In this document: positions 1-8,154 of the stretch, piece after piece
Numbering within the stretch: the stretch's first letter is position 1
How the letters are laid out: each line of letters begins with the position of its first letter
Assembly (NCBI GenBank): GCA_017555105.1
Contig: JAFZHB010000005.1
Coordinates: 1-64,000 of the forward strand
From: Alistipes sp.
Lineage (GTDB): Bacteria > Bacteroidota > Bacteroidia > Bacteroidales > Rikenellaceae
Direction of reading: 5' to 3'
Length of the DNA: 64,000 bases
Translations under genes and position numbers: made by a program
The notes under the pieces: model-generated
The model's input: only the letters and a program-made list of their open reading frames with translations
The model's database searches: none
What the model was told of the DNA's origin: nothing

Positions 1-528
1 TCCTAATTTTTTACGGATTCGGTGCAGGCGCACCTTTGTATTTGATTCGCTGATCGAAAGTATCTCGCCACACTCGGCCAGGGGGCGATTTTCGTAGTAG
101 TGAAGTTGCACCAAGGCTCGCTCATCGGGGGCGAGGCGATCTAGTGCCGCAAGGAGTGCCCGCTCCTGCTCCTCGCTGAGGGTCGCCAACTCCGCATCTT
201 CATCCACCTGATCGGGCAGTCGCTCGCCCCGCTCGGAGTCGAAGAGCGAGAAGCCTTTTCGATGCCTCCTGACGGCCGAAAGGGCTTCGTTGCAGGCGAT
301 GCGATAGAGCCAAGTCGAGAAGGCACTGCGCCCGCGAAACGAGGAGAGCTTCATATAGGCTTTGAGAAAGATATCCTGCGTCAGCTCCTCGGCCTCTTCG
401 CGCCGCCCCACGATACCCACCACAAGGGCAAAAATCGGACGGCTGTACCGTTCGACCAAGGGGGCAAAGGCCTCGGCATTGCCCTCCAAAACTTTGCGAA
501 TCAATCGCAGCTCTTCGTGGGGTGTCAT
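1..528 (-). CDS. ECF-family RNA polymerase sigma factor (3' end cut by window)
   Basis: Directs RNA polymerase to a specific set of promoters. Starting at the ATG at 526-528, 176 codons are open to the window edge. Sigma region 2 spans about residues 24-90, with EELTQDIFLKAY and FSTWLYRIACN typical of the core-binding and -10 recognition helices. Region 4 spans about 125-175, with a helix-turn-helix ending in SESNTKVRLHRIRKKL. Only a few C-terminal residues should be missing. In Bacteroidota an anti-sigma or small membrane protein often follows, but that would lie outside the window. A possible promoter on this strand is TATTTTTG at 563-570. The family is clear; the regulon cannot be read from the sequence. 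Confidence 0.93.
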   Translation of the reverse strand, partial: MTPHEELRLIRKVLEGNAEAFAPLVERYSRPIFALVVGIVGRREEAEELTQDIFLKAYMKLSSFRGRSAFSTWLYRIACNEALSAVRRHRKGFSLFDSERGERLPDQVDEDAELATLSEEQERALLAALDRLAPDERALVQLHYYENRPLAECGEILSISESNTKVRLHRIRKKLG

Positions 529-632
529 CGTCCAATTAGACGGCAAAGCGACCGTCGGGTTACAAAAATAGCGAAGAAAAGGGGGTTAAGGGTGTCAACT
601 TGCTGATTTTTTGCACTTTTTTTTGCGCGAAT

Positions 633-663
633 TTTGAATTTTAGATTTTCAATCGTACTTTTG
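633..663 (+). promoter_or_regulatory. Promoter of rplY-pth
   Basis: TTTG at 633-636, 19 bases, then TACTTTTG at 656-663 fits the Bacteroidota housekeeping promoter (TTTG N19-21 TAnnTTTG). The expected transcript starts near 668 and leaves about 85 bases of leader before rplY. Confidence 0.65.
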
Positions 664-689
664 CACTCCCAAACAGACGGAACAGGGGT

Positions 690-729
690 GCGATCCGTTG
701 GAGGTCGCGCTGAAAACCGTCGGTGGTTT
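690..729 (+). promoter_or_regulatory. Structured leader of rplY
   Basis: Two small stems lie between the promoter and the rplY start: GCGAT (690-694) with GTCGC (704-708, one G-U pair), and AAACC (714-718) with GGTTT (725-729). The position suits an autoregulatory ribosomal-protein leader, but no known motif was recognised, so that role is inference. Confidence 0.3.
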
Positions 730-754
730 AACTTAATTAAACATTTTCAAACAG

Positions 755-1324
755 ATGAAAACTATCGTTGTAAATGCCGTTGAGCGTAAGGACTTCGGCA
801 AGAAGGCAGCTAAGGCTGTTCGTCGCGAGGGTCAGGTACCCTGCGTATTGTGCGGTAATGGCGAGAGCGTGAACTTCACGATCGACCCCCGTGACATCAA
901 GGCTCTGATCTACACCCCCAACTCGTACATCGTTGAGTTGCAGTTTGGTGACAAGGTAGAGAAGGCTGTTATGCGTGAGGCTCAGTGGCACCCCGTACGC
1001 GAGGAGCTGCTCCATGTAGACTTCTTCCGCATCGCTGACGGCAAGCCCGTTTCGGTTGCTGTTCCCGTACGCCTGACCGGTAACGCCGAGGGTGTAAAGG
1101 TTGGTGGTAAGCTCGTTCTTTCGGCTCGCAAGGTGACCGTTAGCGCACTGGCTGAGAACCTGCCCGATGAGATCGTAGTTGATGTAACGACGCTGGGCGT
1201 TGGTAAGACGATCTTCGTAGGCGACCTGAAGGTTGAGAACCTGAAGTTCGTGACGCCCGCTACGACGGCTGTCTGCGCAGTTCGCGTAACCCGCGCTTCG
1301 CGTGGTGCTGCTGCCGGTAAATAG
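755..1324 (+). CDS. rplY: 50S ribosomal protein L25 / general stress protein Ctc
   Basis: Binds 5S rRNA in the large ribosomal subunit. The 189-residue protein is the long (TL5/CTC) form: an N-terminal L25 beta-barrel of about 90 residues (start MKTIVVNAVERKDFGKKAAK) followed by a C-terminal beta domain. Length and order match the family in Bacteroidota. It is followed after 12 bases by pth, a common pairing of L25 with peptidyl-tRNA hydrolase. A consensus promoter lies at 633-663. The start at 755 is the first ATG in frame after the leader. Identification is secure. Confidence 0.97.
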   Translation: MKTIVVNAVERKDFGKKAAKAVRREGQVPCVLCGNGESVNFTIDPRDIKALIYTPNSYIVELQFGDKVEKAVMREAQWHPVREELLHVDFFRIADGKPVSVAVPVRLTGNAEGVKVGGKLVLSARKVTVSALAENLPDEIVVDVTTLGVGKTIFVGDLKVENLKFVTPATTAVCAVRVTRASRGAAAGK

Positions 1325-1336
1325 TCCTAGCAGACC

Positions 1337-1900
1337 ATGAAATACCTCATTGTTGGGTTGGGGAACATTGGCGCCGAGTACGCCGATACCCGTCACAACA
1401 TTGGATTCAAAGTATTGGACGCACTCGCTGAGGCGTCCAATACTTCGTTTTCCACCGTACGCTACGGCGACCTGGCCACGGTGCGCCACCGCGGTCGACA
1501 GCTGCTGCTCCTGAAACCCTCGACCTACATGAACCTTTCGGGTAAGGCCGTGCGCTACTGGATGGAGCAGGAGAAGATCAAGCCGGAGAACCTGCTCGTC
1601 ATCTCCGACGACATCGCCATTCCCTTTGGGCAGTTGCGCATGCGTCCGCAGGGTTCGGCCGGTGGTCATAACGGTCTGAAGAACATCGCTGAGCTGCTCG
1701 GCACCGAGGCTTATGCCCGCATGCGCTTCGGCGTGGGTGGCGAGTTCGCACGCGGCCATCAGATCGACTATGTGCTGGGCTCCTGGACCGAGGAGGAGCG
1801 CAAGGCGCTTCCCGAGCGTCTGAAGGTCTTTGGCGACGCAATCCTCTCGTTTGCCGCCGTAGGATGCCAGATGACGATGAACAACTTCAACAAGAAGTAG
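1337..1900 (+). CDS. pth: Peptidyl-tRNA hydrolase
   Basis: Releases tRNA from peptidyl-tRNA that drops off stalled ribosomes. The 187 residues match the usual length. The N-terminal GLGNIGAEYADTRHNIGF carries the substrate-binding Asn10 and catalytic His20. DDIAIPFGQLRMRPQGSAGGHNGL (split here as DDIAIPFG and GSAGGHNGL) gives the conserved central Asp and the His-Asn pair. It lies 12 bases after rplY, probably in the same transcript, and is followed by a strong terminator hairpin at 1923-1957. Confidence 0.97.
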   Translation: MKYLIVGLGNIGAEYADTRHNIGFKVLDALAEASNTSFSTVRYGDLATVRHRGRQLLLLKPSTYMNLSGKAVRYWMEQEKIKPENLLVISDDIAIPFGQLRMRPQGSAGGHNGLKNIAELLGTEAYARMRFGVGGEFARGHQIDYVLGSWTEEERKALPERLKVFGDAILSFAAVGCQMTMNNFNKK

Positions 1901-1922
1901 TCACAACACCTCTAACACAGAG

Positions 1923-1957
1923 AAGACCTGCCATTCGGCGGGTCTTTTCTGTTTTTC
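1923..1957 (+). terminator. Intrinsic terminator after pth
   Basis: AAGACCTGCC (1923-1932) pairs with GGCGGGTCTT (1937-1946), with one G-U pair and an ATTC loop. A T-rich tail, TTTTCTGTTTTT, follows. Confidence 0.85.
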
Positions 1958-2031
1958 AGAGCAGGGGGTCATTTCACCCGATGAAATTTCCGTTTTACCC
2001 AGAAAATTAGGTTTCATCTCACTATTTTTTC

Positions 2032-2039
2032 TATCTTTG
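2032..2039 (+). promoter_or_regulatory. -7 box of the pectate lyase promoter
   Basis: TATCTTTG at 2032-2039 is a perfect TAnnTTTG box, 36 bases ahead of the PL1 lyase start. The -33 box is weaker (GTTTCA near 2011). Confidence 0.6.
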
Positions 2040-2075
2040 TCATGCAAATTCTGCAAATTAAACACCTAAAGATAG

Positions 2076-3809
2076 ATGAACAAAAAGATTTTTACACTGG
2101 CGCTGGCACTCGTGCTGGGTCTGACGGCGTGGGCGCAGTACCCCTCGCTGACCCCCGAGGCCAACAAGAAGAAGGGGGAGTTGATGGCCACGACCCACCA
2201 GCACTCCGAGGAGGCTTGGCAGCAGGCTCTGCCAATCGTGAGACAGCAGGCCGAGGAGGGTCGCCCCTTCGCGCCGTGGGCAAGTCGTCCCTACGACCTC
2301 GTGCAGGCCGAGATTCCCGCATTCCCGGGCGCCGAGGGTGGCGGTATGTACACCATTGGTGGCCGTGGCGGCAAGGTATACACGGTAACGAACCTCAACG
2401 ACAGCGGTCCGGGCTCGTTCCGCGAGGCTTGTGAGGCAGGCGGTGCGCGCATCGTAGTCTTCAATGTGGCCGGTATTATCCGCCTCGAGACGCCCATCAT
2501 TGTGCGTGCACCCTACATCACCATTGCCGGTCAGACGGCTCCGGGTGATGGTGTCTGCATCGCCGGTCAGACCTTCCAGATCGATACGCACGATGTGATC
2601 ATCCGCCACATGCGTTTCCGCCGTGGCGAGACAATGTCGTGGCACCGCGAAGACTCCTTTGGTGGTAACCCCGTGGGTAACATCATGATCGACCACTGCT
2701 CGTGCACCTGGGGCCTGGATGAGAACATCTCCTTCTACCGCCACATGTACGACCCGAGCGAGGGTGAGTACAAGACAACTCCGAGCAAGCTCCCGACCGT
2801 GAATGTCACAATCCAGAACACGATCTCGGCCAAGGCGCTCGACACCTACAACCACTCGTTTGGCTCGACGCTCGGTGGCGAGAACGCCTCGTTCATGCGC
2901 AACCTCTGGGCTTCGAATGTAGGTCGCAACCCCTCGGTTGGTTGGAACGGCGTCTTCAACTTTGTGAACAATGTCCTCTTCAACTGGATGAACCGCACGG
3001 TGGATGGTGGCGACTACACGGCCATGTTCAACATGATCAACAACTACTACAAGCCGGGTCCCGCAACCCCGCGCACATCGCCCGTAGGTCACCGCATCTT
3101 GAAGCCCGAGTCGGGTCGTTCGAAGCTGAGCTACAAGCAGTACGGCCGCGTCTATGCCCACGGTAACATCATGGAGGGTCATCCCGAGATTACGGCCGAC
3201 AACTGGAACGGTGGTATTCAGATCGAGAGCCAACACAACACCGACGGCCACACGGCAAAGATGCGTTCGGATCGCCCCTTCGCCATGCCCTACCTGACGA
3301 TTCTCTCGGCTCAAGAGGCCTATGAGTATGTGTTGAAGAATGTAGGTGCCAATATCCCCTGCCGCGACCGCGTGGATGAGATCATCGTCAACGAGGTGCG
3401 CACGGGCGAGATCTACTACGAGAAGAAGCTCCCGAAGGAGAACCCCTATGGTGACAACTGGGGTCTGGCCGAGAAGTCGCAAAATCCCGACGGCACCTTC
3501 CGTTTCCGCCGCATGGGCAACGACTCCTACAAGAAGGGTATCATCACCGATATCCGACAGATGGGCGGCTACCCCGAATATAAGGGTCAGCCCTACCTCG
3601 ACACGGACAAGGACGGTATGCCCGATGCGTGGGAGCAGGCCAACGGTCTGAACCCGAACGACGCATCGGACGCCAACGGCGACTGCACAGGCGATGGTTA
3701 CACGAACATCGAGAAGTACATCAACGGCATCCCGACGACGGTAAAGATCGACTGGCGCAACCTGAACAACAACTACGACACGCTGGCTGCCAAAGGCAAG
3801 CTTTTATAA
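2076..3809 (+). CDS. Secreted pectate lyase, polysaccharide lyase family 1-like
   Basis: Likely cleaves pectate by beta-elimination outside the cytoplasm. Residues 1-20 are a signal peptide (MNKKIFTLALALVLGLTAWA). The parallel beta-helix domain starts near residue 80 with AFPGAEGGG and the PL1-typical VTNLNDSGPGSFREA. IMIDHCSCTWG near 203-213 matches the family's IDHCS signature. The C-terminus carries calcium-binding, thrombospondin-type-3-like repeats (DTDKDGMPDAW and NDASDANGDCTGDGYTN). At 577 residues it matches Bacteroidota PL1 enzymes with this tail. The DUF3826 gene follows 18 bases later and often accompanies pectin lyases. No SusC/SusD pair is nearby. Exact substrate (pectate or rhamnogalacturonan side region) is not determined. 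Confidence 0.88.
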   Translation: MNKKIFTLALALVLGLTAWAQYPSLTPEANKKKGELMATTHQHSEEAWQQALPIVRQQAEEGRPFAPWASRPYDLVQAEIPAFPGAEGGGMYTIGGRGGKVYTVTNLNDSGPGSFREACEAGGARIVVFNVAGIIRLETPIIVRAPYITIAGQTAPGDGVCIAGQTFQIDTHDVIIRHMRFRRGETMSWHREDSFGGNPVGNIMIDHCSCTWGLDENISFYRHMYDPSEGEYKTTPSKLPTVNVTIQNTISAKALDTYNHSFGSTLGGENASFMRNLWASNVGRNPSVGWNGVFNFVNNVLFNWMNRTVDGGDYTAMFNMINNYYKPGPATPRTSPVGHRILKPESGRSKLSYKQYGRVYAHGNIMEGHPEITADNWNGGIQIESQHNTDGHTAKMRSDRPFAMPYLTILSAQEAYEYVLKNVGANIPCRDRVDEIIVNEVRTGEIYYEKKLPKENPYGDNWGLAEKSQNPDGTFRFRRMGNDSYKKGIITDIRQMGGYPEYKGQPYLDTDKDGMPDAWEQANGLNPNDASDANGDCTGDGYTNIEKYINGIPTTVKIDWRNLNNNYDTLAAKGKLL

Positions 3810-3827
3810 ACAAACGACACAAGAACC

Positions 3828-4505
3828 ATGAAACAGATTCTTTTGAGTGTGATGCTGCTTCTGCTGGCATCCACCACCGCTTCGGCCATTGAGCTCAAGA
3901 GCGAGGGTCGCGACCCGCAGTATGTCGAGTCGATCCTGAAACGCTCGCAGAAGATCGTCGATAAGCTCGCCCTGGAAAACACCGCTACGAGCGAGGAGGT
4001 GACCAAGATCATCGCCAACCGCTACTTCGAATTGAACGATATCTACGAGGTGCGTGATCAGCGCCTGGCCAAGATCAAGGAGCAGGGTCTGACGGGCGAG
4101 GAGAAGAAGCACGCCACCGAGTTTGCCAACTACGAGTGTGACAGCAAGCTCTATCGTTCGCACTTCGCCTTCCCCGCTACGCTGGGAATGTTCCTGAGCG
4201 ACGAGCAGGTGGAGCAGGTGATCGACGGCATGACCTACGGTGTGGTGCAGGTTACCTACCAATCGCACCTGGATATGATCCCCTCGCTGACCGAGGAGGA
4301 GAAACTCCAGCTCATGGCCTGGTTGAAGGAGGCACGCGAGTTGGCTGTGGATGCCGAGAACTCGAACAAGAAGCACGGTGTCTTCGGCAAGTACAAGGGT
4401 CGCTACAACAACTACCTCACCCGACGCGGCTACGACCTGAAGGCCGAGCGTGCCGAGTGGTACAAGCGTATCGAGGCTGCCAAGGCCGCCAAAGCAGAGG
4501 AGTAA
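3828..4505 (+). CDS. DUF3826 domain protein, exported, pectin-associated
   Basis: Function unknown. A signal peptide covers about residues 1-20 (MKQILLSVMLLLLASTTASA). The remaining 205 residues are mostly helical and charged, as in DUF3826 proteins. These recur beside pectate lyases in Bacteroidota, and here the gene lies 18 bases after a PL1 lyase, so it is probably co-transcribed. No catalytic motif can be named. It may be a periplasmic or outer-surface accessory to pectin breakdown. A strong bidirectional-looking hairpin at 4524-4556 ends the unit. Confidence 0.8.
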   Translation: MKQILLSVMLLLLASTTASAIELKSEGRDPQYVESILKRSQKIVDKLALENTATSEEVTKIIANRYFELNDIYEVRDQRLAKIKEQGLTGEEKKHATEFANYECDSKLYRSHFAFPATLGMFLSDEQVEQVIDGMTYGVVQVTYQSHLDMIPSLTEEEKLQLMAWLKEARELAVDAENSNKKHGVFGKYKGRYNNYLTRRGYDLKAERAEWYKRIEAAKAAKAEE

Positions 4506-4523
4506 TCCTGCGTGATGAGCAAC

Positions 4524-4556
4524 AAGAGAGGCTGTCAATACGACAGCCTCTCTTTC
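4524..4556. terminator. Terminator between DUF3826 gene and phage-derived cassette
   Basis: GAGAGGCTGTC (4526-4536) pairs perfectly with GACAGCCTCTC (4542-4552) around an AATAC loop. T residues follow on the plus side. The converging cassette ends at 4559, so the hairpin could serve both strands. Confidence 0.8.
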
Positions 4557-4558
4557 GT

Positions 4559-4960
4559 TTATTTTAGGTAGAGCTCCCACCCCCGCTCCACAGCCATCCA
4601 ATCCGCCTTGCTTCCATTCTCTACCTGCGAGATGGCCGCCACCAGCGGGATCATCGTCGAGCGATCCTGCGGATCAATCTCCTCGCTCGGGGCGATGCCG
4701 GTCAGCGAGGTGACGCTACGGATGTAGCGTGCCGTATCGTTCTCCGACGGGGGTGCCCAGCGCGCAATCATCTCACTCAGCGTGCGAAGGTGGTGCTTGC
4801 GCCAATAGGTACGCAACACCACAAAGATTGCGCGATAGCCCCACTCGTCCGCTTCGAACTGCTTGAAGGCGGGATCGGTCGAGGGCAGCACCTCCCCACG
4901 AAATCGGCAGACTGAGCGGCGGATATTGCCCGGATTGTGATTACGCAGCCCCCGACTCAT
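4559..4960 (-). CDS. Phage structural protein P5-like muramidase / lysis enzyme
   Basis: Predicted peptidoglycan-degrading enzyme of phage origin. The ATG at 4958-4960 gives 133 residues beginning MSRGLRNHNPGNIRRS. The RGxRNxNPGNIR opening is the signature of phage PRD1 P5-like lytic transglycosylase domains. Further family-like segments are FEADEWGYRAI and ENDTARYIRSV. It is the last gene of the cassette and overlaps the holin gene by 20 bases, so holin and lysis enzyme are translationally coupled. An upstream in-frame ATG would add 21 residues lying inside the holin gene, and I prefer the shorter start because the motif begins there. Confidence 0.8.
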   Translation of the reverse strand: MSRGLRNHNPGNIRRSVCRFRGEVLPSTDPAFKQFEADEWGYRAIFVVLRTYWRKHHLRTLSEMIARWAPPSENDTARYIRSVTSLTGIAPSEEIDPQDRSTMIPLVAAISQVENGSKADWMAVERGWELYLK

Positions 4961-5378
4961 CTCCCACCTGTTTTTGGATTCGACGATGCACATAGCGACG
5001 CAGCCAACGAAAGAGCGGAGCATCGCTCAGCTGCGCAGCATTCTCCAGAAACGACCACAGCTCCACGCCGCAGGCAAAGCCTGCCAGATAGCGAGCGAGG
5101 TGGCAATCGACGAAGGTCAGCACATAGTGTTCGAGCAGCCACCCCATACCGAGCATCGTGACCACAAGGGCCGCCTTCACGATGGTATGCCAGGCGCGAC
5201 AGCTCTCGAAGTACCATCGACGCCCCTCACGGCGCGCCGTGACACGATCGGCTAGCACACCACTCACAAAGTCCACTGCAATGAAGAGCAGCGAGCAGAT
5301 CACCAGTGGGGCAATCGGCGCAAAGAGCCCCAGCGTTGCTGCTATAAGCCCGCTAAAAAATCTGTACAAAGCCTCCAT
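4941..5378 (-). CDS. Phage holin family protein
   Basis: Predicted inner-membrane pore former that lets the lysis enzyme reach peptidoglycan. Of 145 residues, two or three hydrophobic segments are clear: about 8-27, 28-42 (VICSLLFIAVDFVSGVLAD) and 68-85. SLLFIAVDFVSGVLADR resembles the Asp-rich membrane motif of the phi-29/phage-4 holin families. The C-terminus is basic. It overlaps the upstream structural gene by 26 bases and the downstream lysis gene by 20, giving a compact lysis module. Confidence 0.8.
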   Translation of the reverse strand: MEALYRFFSGLIAATLGLFAPIAPLVICSLLFIAVDFVSGVLADRVTARREGRRWYFESCRAWHTIVKAALVVTMLGMGWLLEHYVLTFVDCHLARYLAGFACGVELWSFLENAAQLSDAPLFRWLRRYVHRRIQKQVGDESGAA

Positions 5379-5826
5379 CGGTCATGCAACGGTGTAAGAT
5401 GTTCTCATGCAGATCATACTCGGGGAAGGCCTCCGCATGCTCATCGAGGTAGTCGGAGGCGCGGCGCAGGAGGATCGAAACCTCGTGGCGCAGGTTGGTA
5501 TGCAGGCGGTTAAGCGCCGCCTGGTCGGCCGGCGAGCCGTTGTCAGCCTTCGGCGAGAGGGTTCCGAGCGGGGTGGTGCGCAGGTCGAGGCGGGATTGTA
5601 TCAACATGCGGGTAGCGAGAGCAAGCGCCGTGGTCAGGTAGTCGCTCACAAAATCGGCATAGCGCCCTTCGAGAAGCGCCTCGTGCATGGCAGCACCCAC
5701 CACCGGGCGCAGCCATGCCGACTCTGCGGCTGCGATATCGGCCACCGAGATTGCTGTGGCGGCGAGGGGTTCAAGCCCCGCAAAAGCGTGGCGTTGAACC
5801 TGTTGTGGAGTGATTAGGGTCTTCAT
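5353..5826 (-). CDS. Phage head-tail adaptor-like hypothetical protein
   Basis: No function is certain. The protein has 157 residues from the ATG at 5824-5826 and is mainly helical (AAAESAWLRPVVGAAMHEAL, TTALALATRMLIQSRLDL). It sits directly after the portal gene, where head-completion or adaptor proteins usually lie. Its size and composition resemble the DUF6712-type proteins of Bacteroidota prophages, but this is a weak comparison from memory. The start overlaps the portal stop (TGATG), and the 3' end overlaps the holin start by 26 bases. Confidence 0.5.
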   Translation of the reverse strand: MKTLITPQQVQRHAFAGLEPLAATAISVADIAAAESAWLRPVVGAAMHEALLEGRYADFVSDYLTTALALATRMLIQSRLDLRTTPLGTLSPKADNGSPADQAALNRLHTNLRHEVSILLRRASDYLDEHAEAFPEYDLHENILHRCMTDGGFVQIF

Positions 5827-7058
5827 CAATCGATACTTTTAAGGTTATACTTCGCAATCTGCGAGAGGAAGAGTTGCTGATCGGGATCCTCCGGATCGTA
5901 CTCCAAGCCATCGGCCTTGCGCGCCTCCCATACCCGCATGTAGATCGGTTTGGAGCGTGTCGGCGGACGGTTGATGATCTGCAACGAGGAGCAATCGAGG
6001 CCGAGCACCGTGTGCAAGAGTTCACGCAGGGGTTCGAGCAGCTCCTCCTGCTCGCTCAAGATCACCGTGTTGAGCGCAATCTCATACTCTTGCAGGATGC
6101 GCTCCGAGGAGAATCCCGAGGCATAATCGAGACCACTCAGCGTGCGAAACCAGGAGTGGGCTATCACGATATCCGAGACAGCCTGCTCGTGCAGGGCCTG
6201 CCAGTCGCCCTCGTTCTGTGCCGTGATGGGGATGAAACGCGAGTGGTCGTTCTCCGCCCCGTCGCGGATCACAAAGAGGACCTGTCCGGGATTACCGCCG
6301 AACTTCTGCTCGGCCAGGCGGGCGATGCGCTCCGCCTCGGCATCGCTATCCACGGTCGAGTCGAGCATCATCACACCTGAGAGTTGGAACGAGTTGTCGA
6401 GACGGGCAATGTTCCAGCGATCGGTCTTGTAGGCGATGGCCGAGACATTTAGGCCGGCGATGTAGGTCGGTATGCCGTAGTGACGAAACATCGGCTCATA
6501 CTCCTTGTAGTGAATCATGGCGCGCAGCGTGCCATCCTCCTGCTCCTCAAAGCGAGGGTAGAGGGGTAGGACGCGCGCCTCTTGCTCACGAAACTGATGC
6601 CAATCGTGGTGAAGGAGGATGTGCTCCGAGTCGCGCGCGAGGCGGCAACGCGAGGCATCCTGATGGTAGAGCGCAAGGAAGCTGTGGGAGGGGTCTGTGA
6701 CCACCTCGAGAAAGGCGTTTCCGAAGAGGGACTTGTCGAGTGCTAACTTATGCAGCAGGCTGCGCAGCGACTCCCCCTCGCCATTGACCTGCGCAATGAA
6801 GTGGTTCAGCAACGGCTCGTGGTGGCTGTCGCAGATAAAACCCTTGCCCGAGATGTAGTCCGCCTTGTCGTTGATGATGCGACGATGGGTCGTCGATCGG
6901 CGAGCCATCAGCGCAAGCGCTTCGGGCAGGAGGTTATCCTCACCCCAACGCCAGAATCGGCGATCTTCGCATCGGGCAGCGCCAGCCAGGTAGGGGTCTG
7001 AACCTTTATTGCTCAGCGCCACGGCGCAGGGTTTGACGGTTGTTTGCTCTTTGTTCAT
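5826..7058 (-). CDS. Phage portal protein
   Basis: Predicted dodecameric vertex protein through which DNA enters a capsid. The ATG at 7056-7058 gives 410 residues. The N-terminal half has the portal-like pattern RIINDKADYISGKGF followed by a helical stretch (LLHKLALDKSLFGNAFLEVV). The central beta-rich part ends in TDRWNIARLDNSFQLSGVMM. The C-terminal helices (SERILQEYEIALNTVILSEQ, LREL) resemble portal stem and wing helices. It lies between the capsid and adaptor-like genes, the canonical neighbourhood. No terminase gene precedes or follows it, which is unusual. Confidence 0.75.
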   Translation of the reverse strand: MNKEQTTVKPCAVALSNKGSDPYLAGAARCEDRRFWRWGEDNLLPEALALMARRSTTHRRIINDKADYISGKGFICDSHHEPLLNHFIAQVNGEGESLRSLLHKLALDKSLFGNAFLEVVTDPSHSFLALYHQDASRCRLARDSEHILLHHDWHQFREQEARVLPLYPRFEEQEDGTLRAMIHYKEYEPMFRHYGIPTYIAGLNVSAIAYKTDRWNIARLDNSFQLSGVMMLDSTVDSDAEAERIARLAEQKFGGNPGQVLFVIRDGAENDHSRFIPITAQNEGDWQALHEQAVSDIVIAHSWFRTLSGLDYASGFSSERILQEYEIALNTVILSEQEELLEPLRELLHTVLGLDCSSLQIINRPPTRSKPIYMRVWEARKADGLEYDPEDPDQQLFLSQIAKYNLKSID

Positions 7059-7115
7059 GGGTGAAAAGATAAGGGAGGTGCAGAGCGCACCCCACACCTC
7101 CCGCGTGAAACAAAA

Positions 7116-8093
7116 TTAATCGAGGTAAGCGTAGTAGAGCTGGTTCTCGTCGAGGATCTCGCAACCGGCCATGAAGACGGCGCGCTGACGATTCTCCATC
7201 TCATCGGGATTGTACCACATGCGCACCTCGTTGCCGGGCATATCGGCCGTATTGACCGCCAAAACCAGGTTGCGGCGATCCGTGAAGAGGCAGAACGACT
7301 GGTGCAGCGTGGTCGCGGGGAGGTAGGCATTCACCTTCACATCCACCACCGGGATGCCGTGGTACGAGAGGGTCTGGTGACCATCGGTCGTGCCGACGAA
7401 GGAGGCCTCCACGCCCATCGAGTCGAGGTACTTCTCATAGAGGCGGTAGATGTCCGAGGTGACAAAGTAGACGAGCTGACCCTCATCCTTCATCACACGC
7501 ATGCGCTCCGAAGCGTTCTCCCAAAGATTATCGAAGAGCTTGACCACATAGGAGGGATCCTCCAAATCCTGCATCGAGTAGACATCGTAGTCGATCGACT
7601 CCTCATTGACGCACTCCTTGAGGATCTTCAAGAAGCCGTTGAAGGAGTTGTAACCCGCCGAGAGGGAGCTGTCGCCAATCCACATCGTCGTGCGGATATT
7701 CTCGGCAATGGCGCGCTTGAAGAGCTCGGTCTCGACCTGCTCGAGCTGCGTGCCCGTCAGGTCCTCCATGTTTACATCGGGTGAGGCCGTGATCTGCTCA
7801 TAGACCAGCGAGAAGTAGTCGGCTGCCGAGAAGGCCATCTCGGCCTTGATGCGCTGCATATCGATCGTCTTCTGGTACTTCTTCGAGGGTGCGCCACCCA
7901 CCCAGCCGTTCGACGAGAATTTGTGCAGCAGGTTGCGCTGACCGTCCCAATACTGCACGGTGGTCGGCAGGGGCATGTTGTAGAGAATACGCACGCCGAG
8001 CTCTTCGGCCGAGGGGCCCTTCAACATCGGGCGGAAAAAGATACGATCAACATCGTTACCGGTGTACTGCTTTGCGGTTTCCAAATAGTTCAT
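7116..8093 (-). CDS. Phage major capsid protein
   Basis: Predicted capsid subunit. The ATG at 8091-8093 gives 325 residues, starting MNYLETAKQYTGNDVDRIFF. The length suits an HK97-fold capsid protein. Two features fit: a helical segment (LEQVETELFKRAIAENIRTT) before a central domain with FVTSDIYRLYEKYL and YHGIPVVDVKVNAY, and a C-terminal strand-rich part (VFMAGCEILDENQLYYAYL). The assignment rests mainly on position between a ClpP-like prohead protease and the portal. An upstream in-frame start would add 45 Thr/Asn/Pro-rich residues and is unlikely. Confidence 0.7.
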   Translation of the reverse strand: MNYLETAKQYTGNDVDRIFFRPMLKGPSAEELGVRILYNMPLPTTVQYWDGQRNLLHKFSSNGWVGGAPSKKYQKTIDMQRIKAEMAFSAADYFSLVYEQITASPDVNMEDLTGTQLEQVETELFKRAIAENIRTTMWIGDSSLSAGYNSFNGFLKILKECVNEESIDYDVYSMQDLEDPSYVVKLFDNLWENASERMRVMKDEGQLVYFVTSDIYRLYEKYLDSMGVEASFVGTTDGHQTLSYHGIPVVDVKVNAYLPATTLHQSFCLFTDRRNLVLAVNTADMPGNEVRMWYNPDEMENRQRAVFMAGCEILDENQLYYAYLD

Positions 8094-8154
8094 GGTTGTT
8101 TCTGTTTTAAGGTTTAAGGGAAAAATGGTTGTGTTAGGATGTGTGTTGTGTGGG

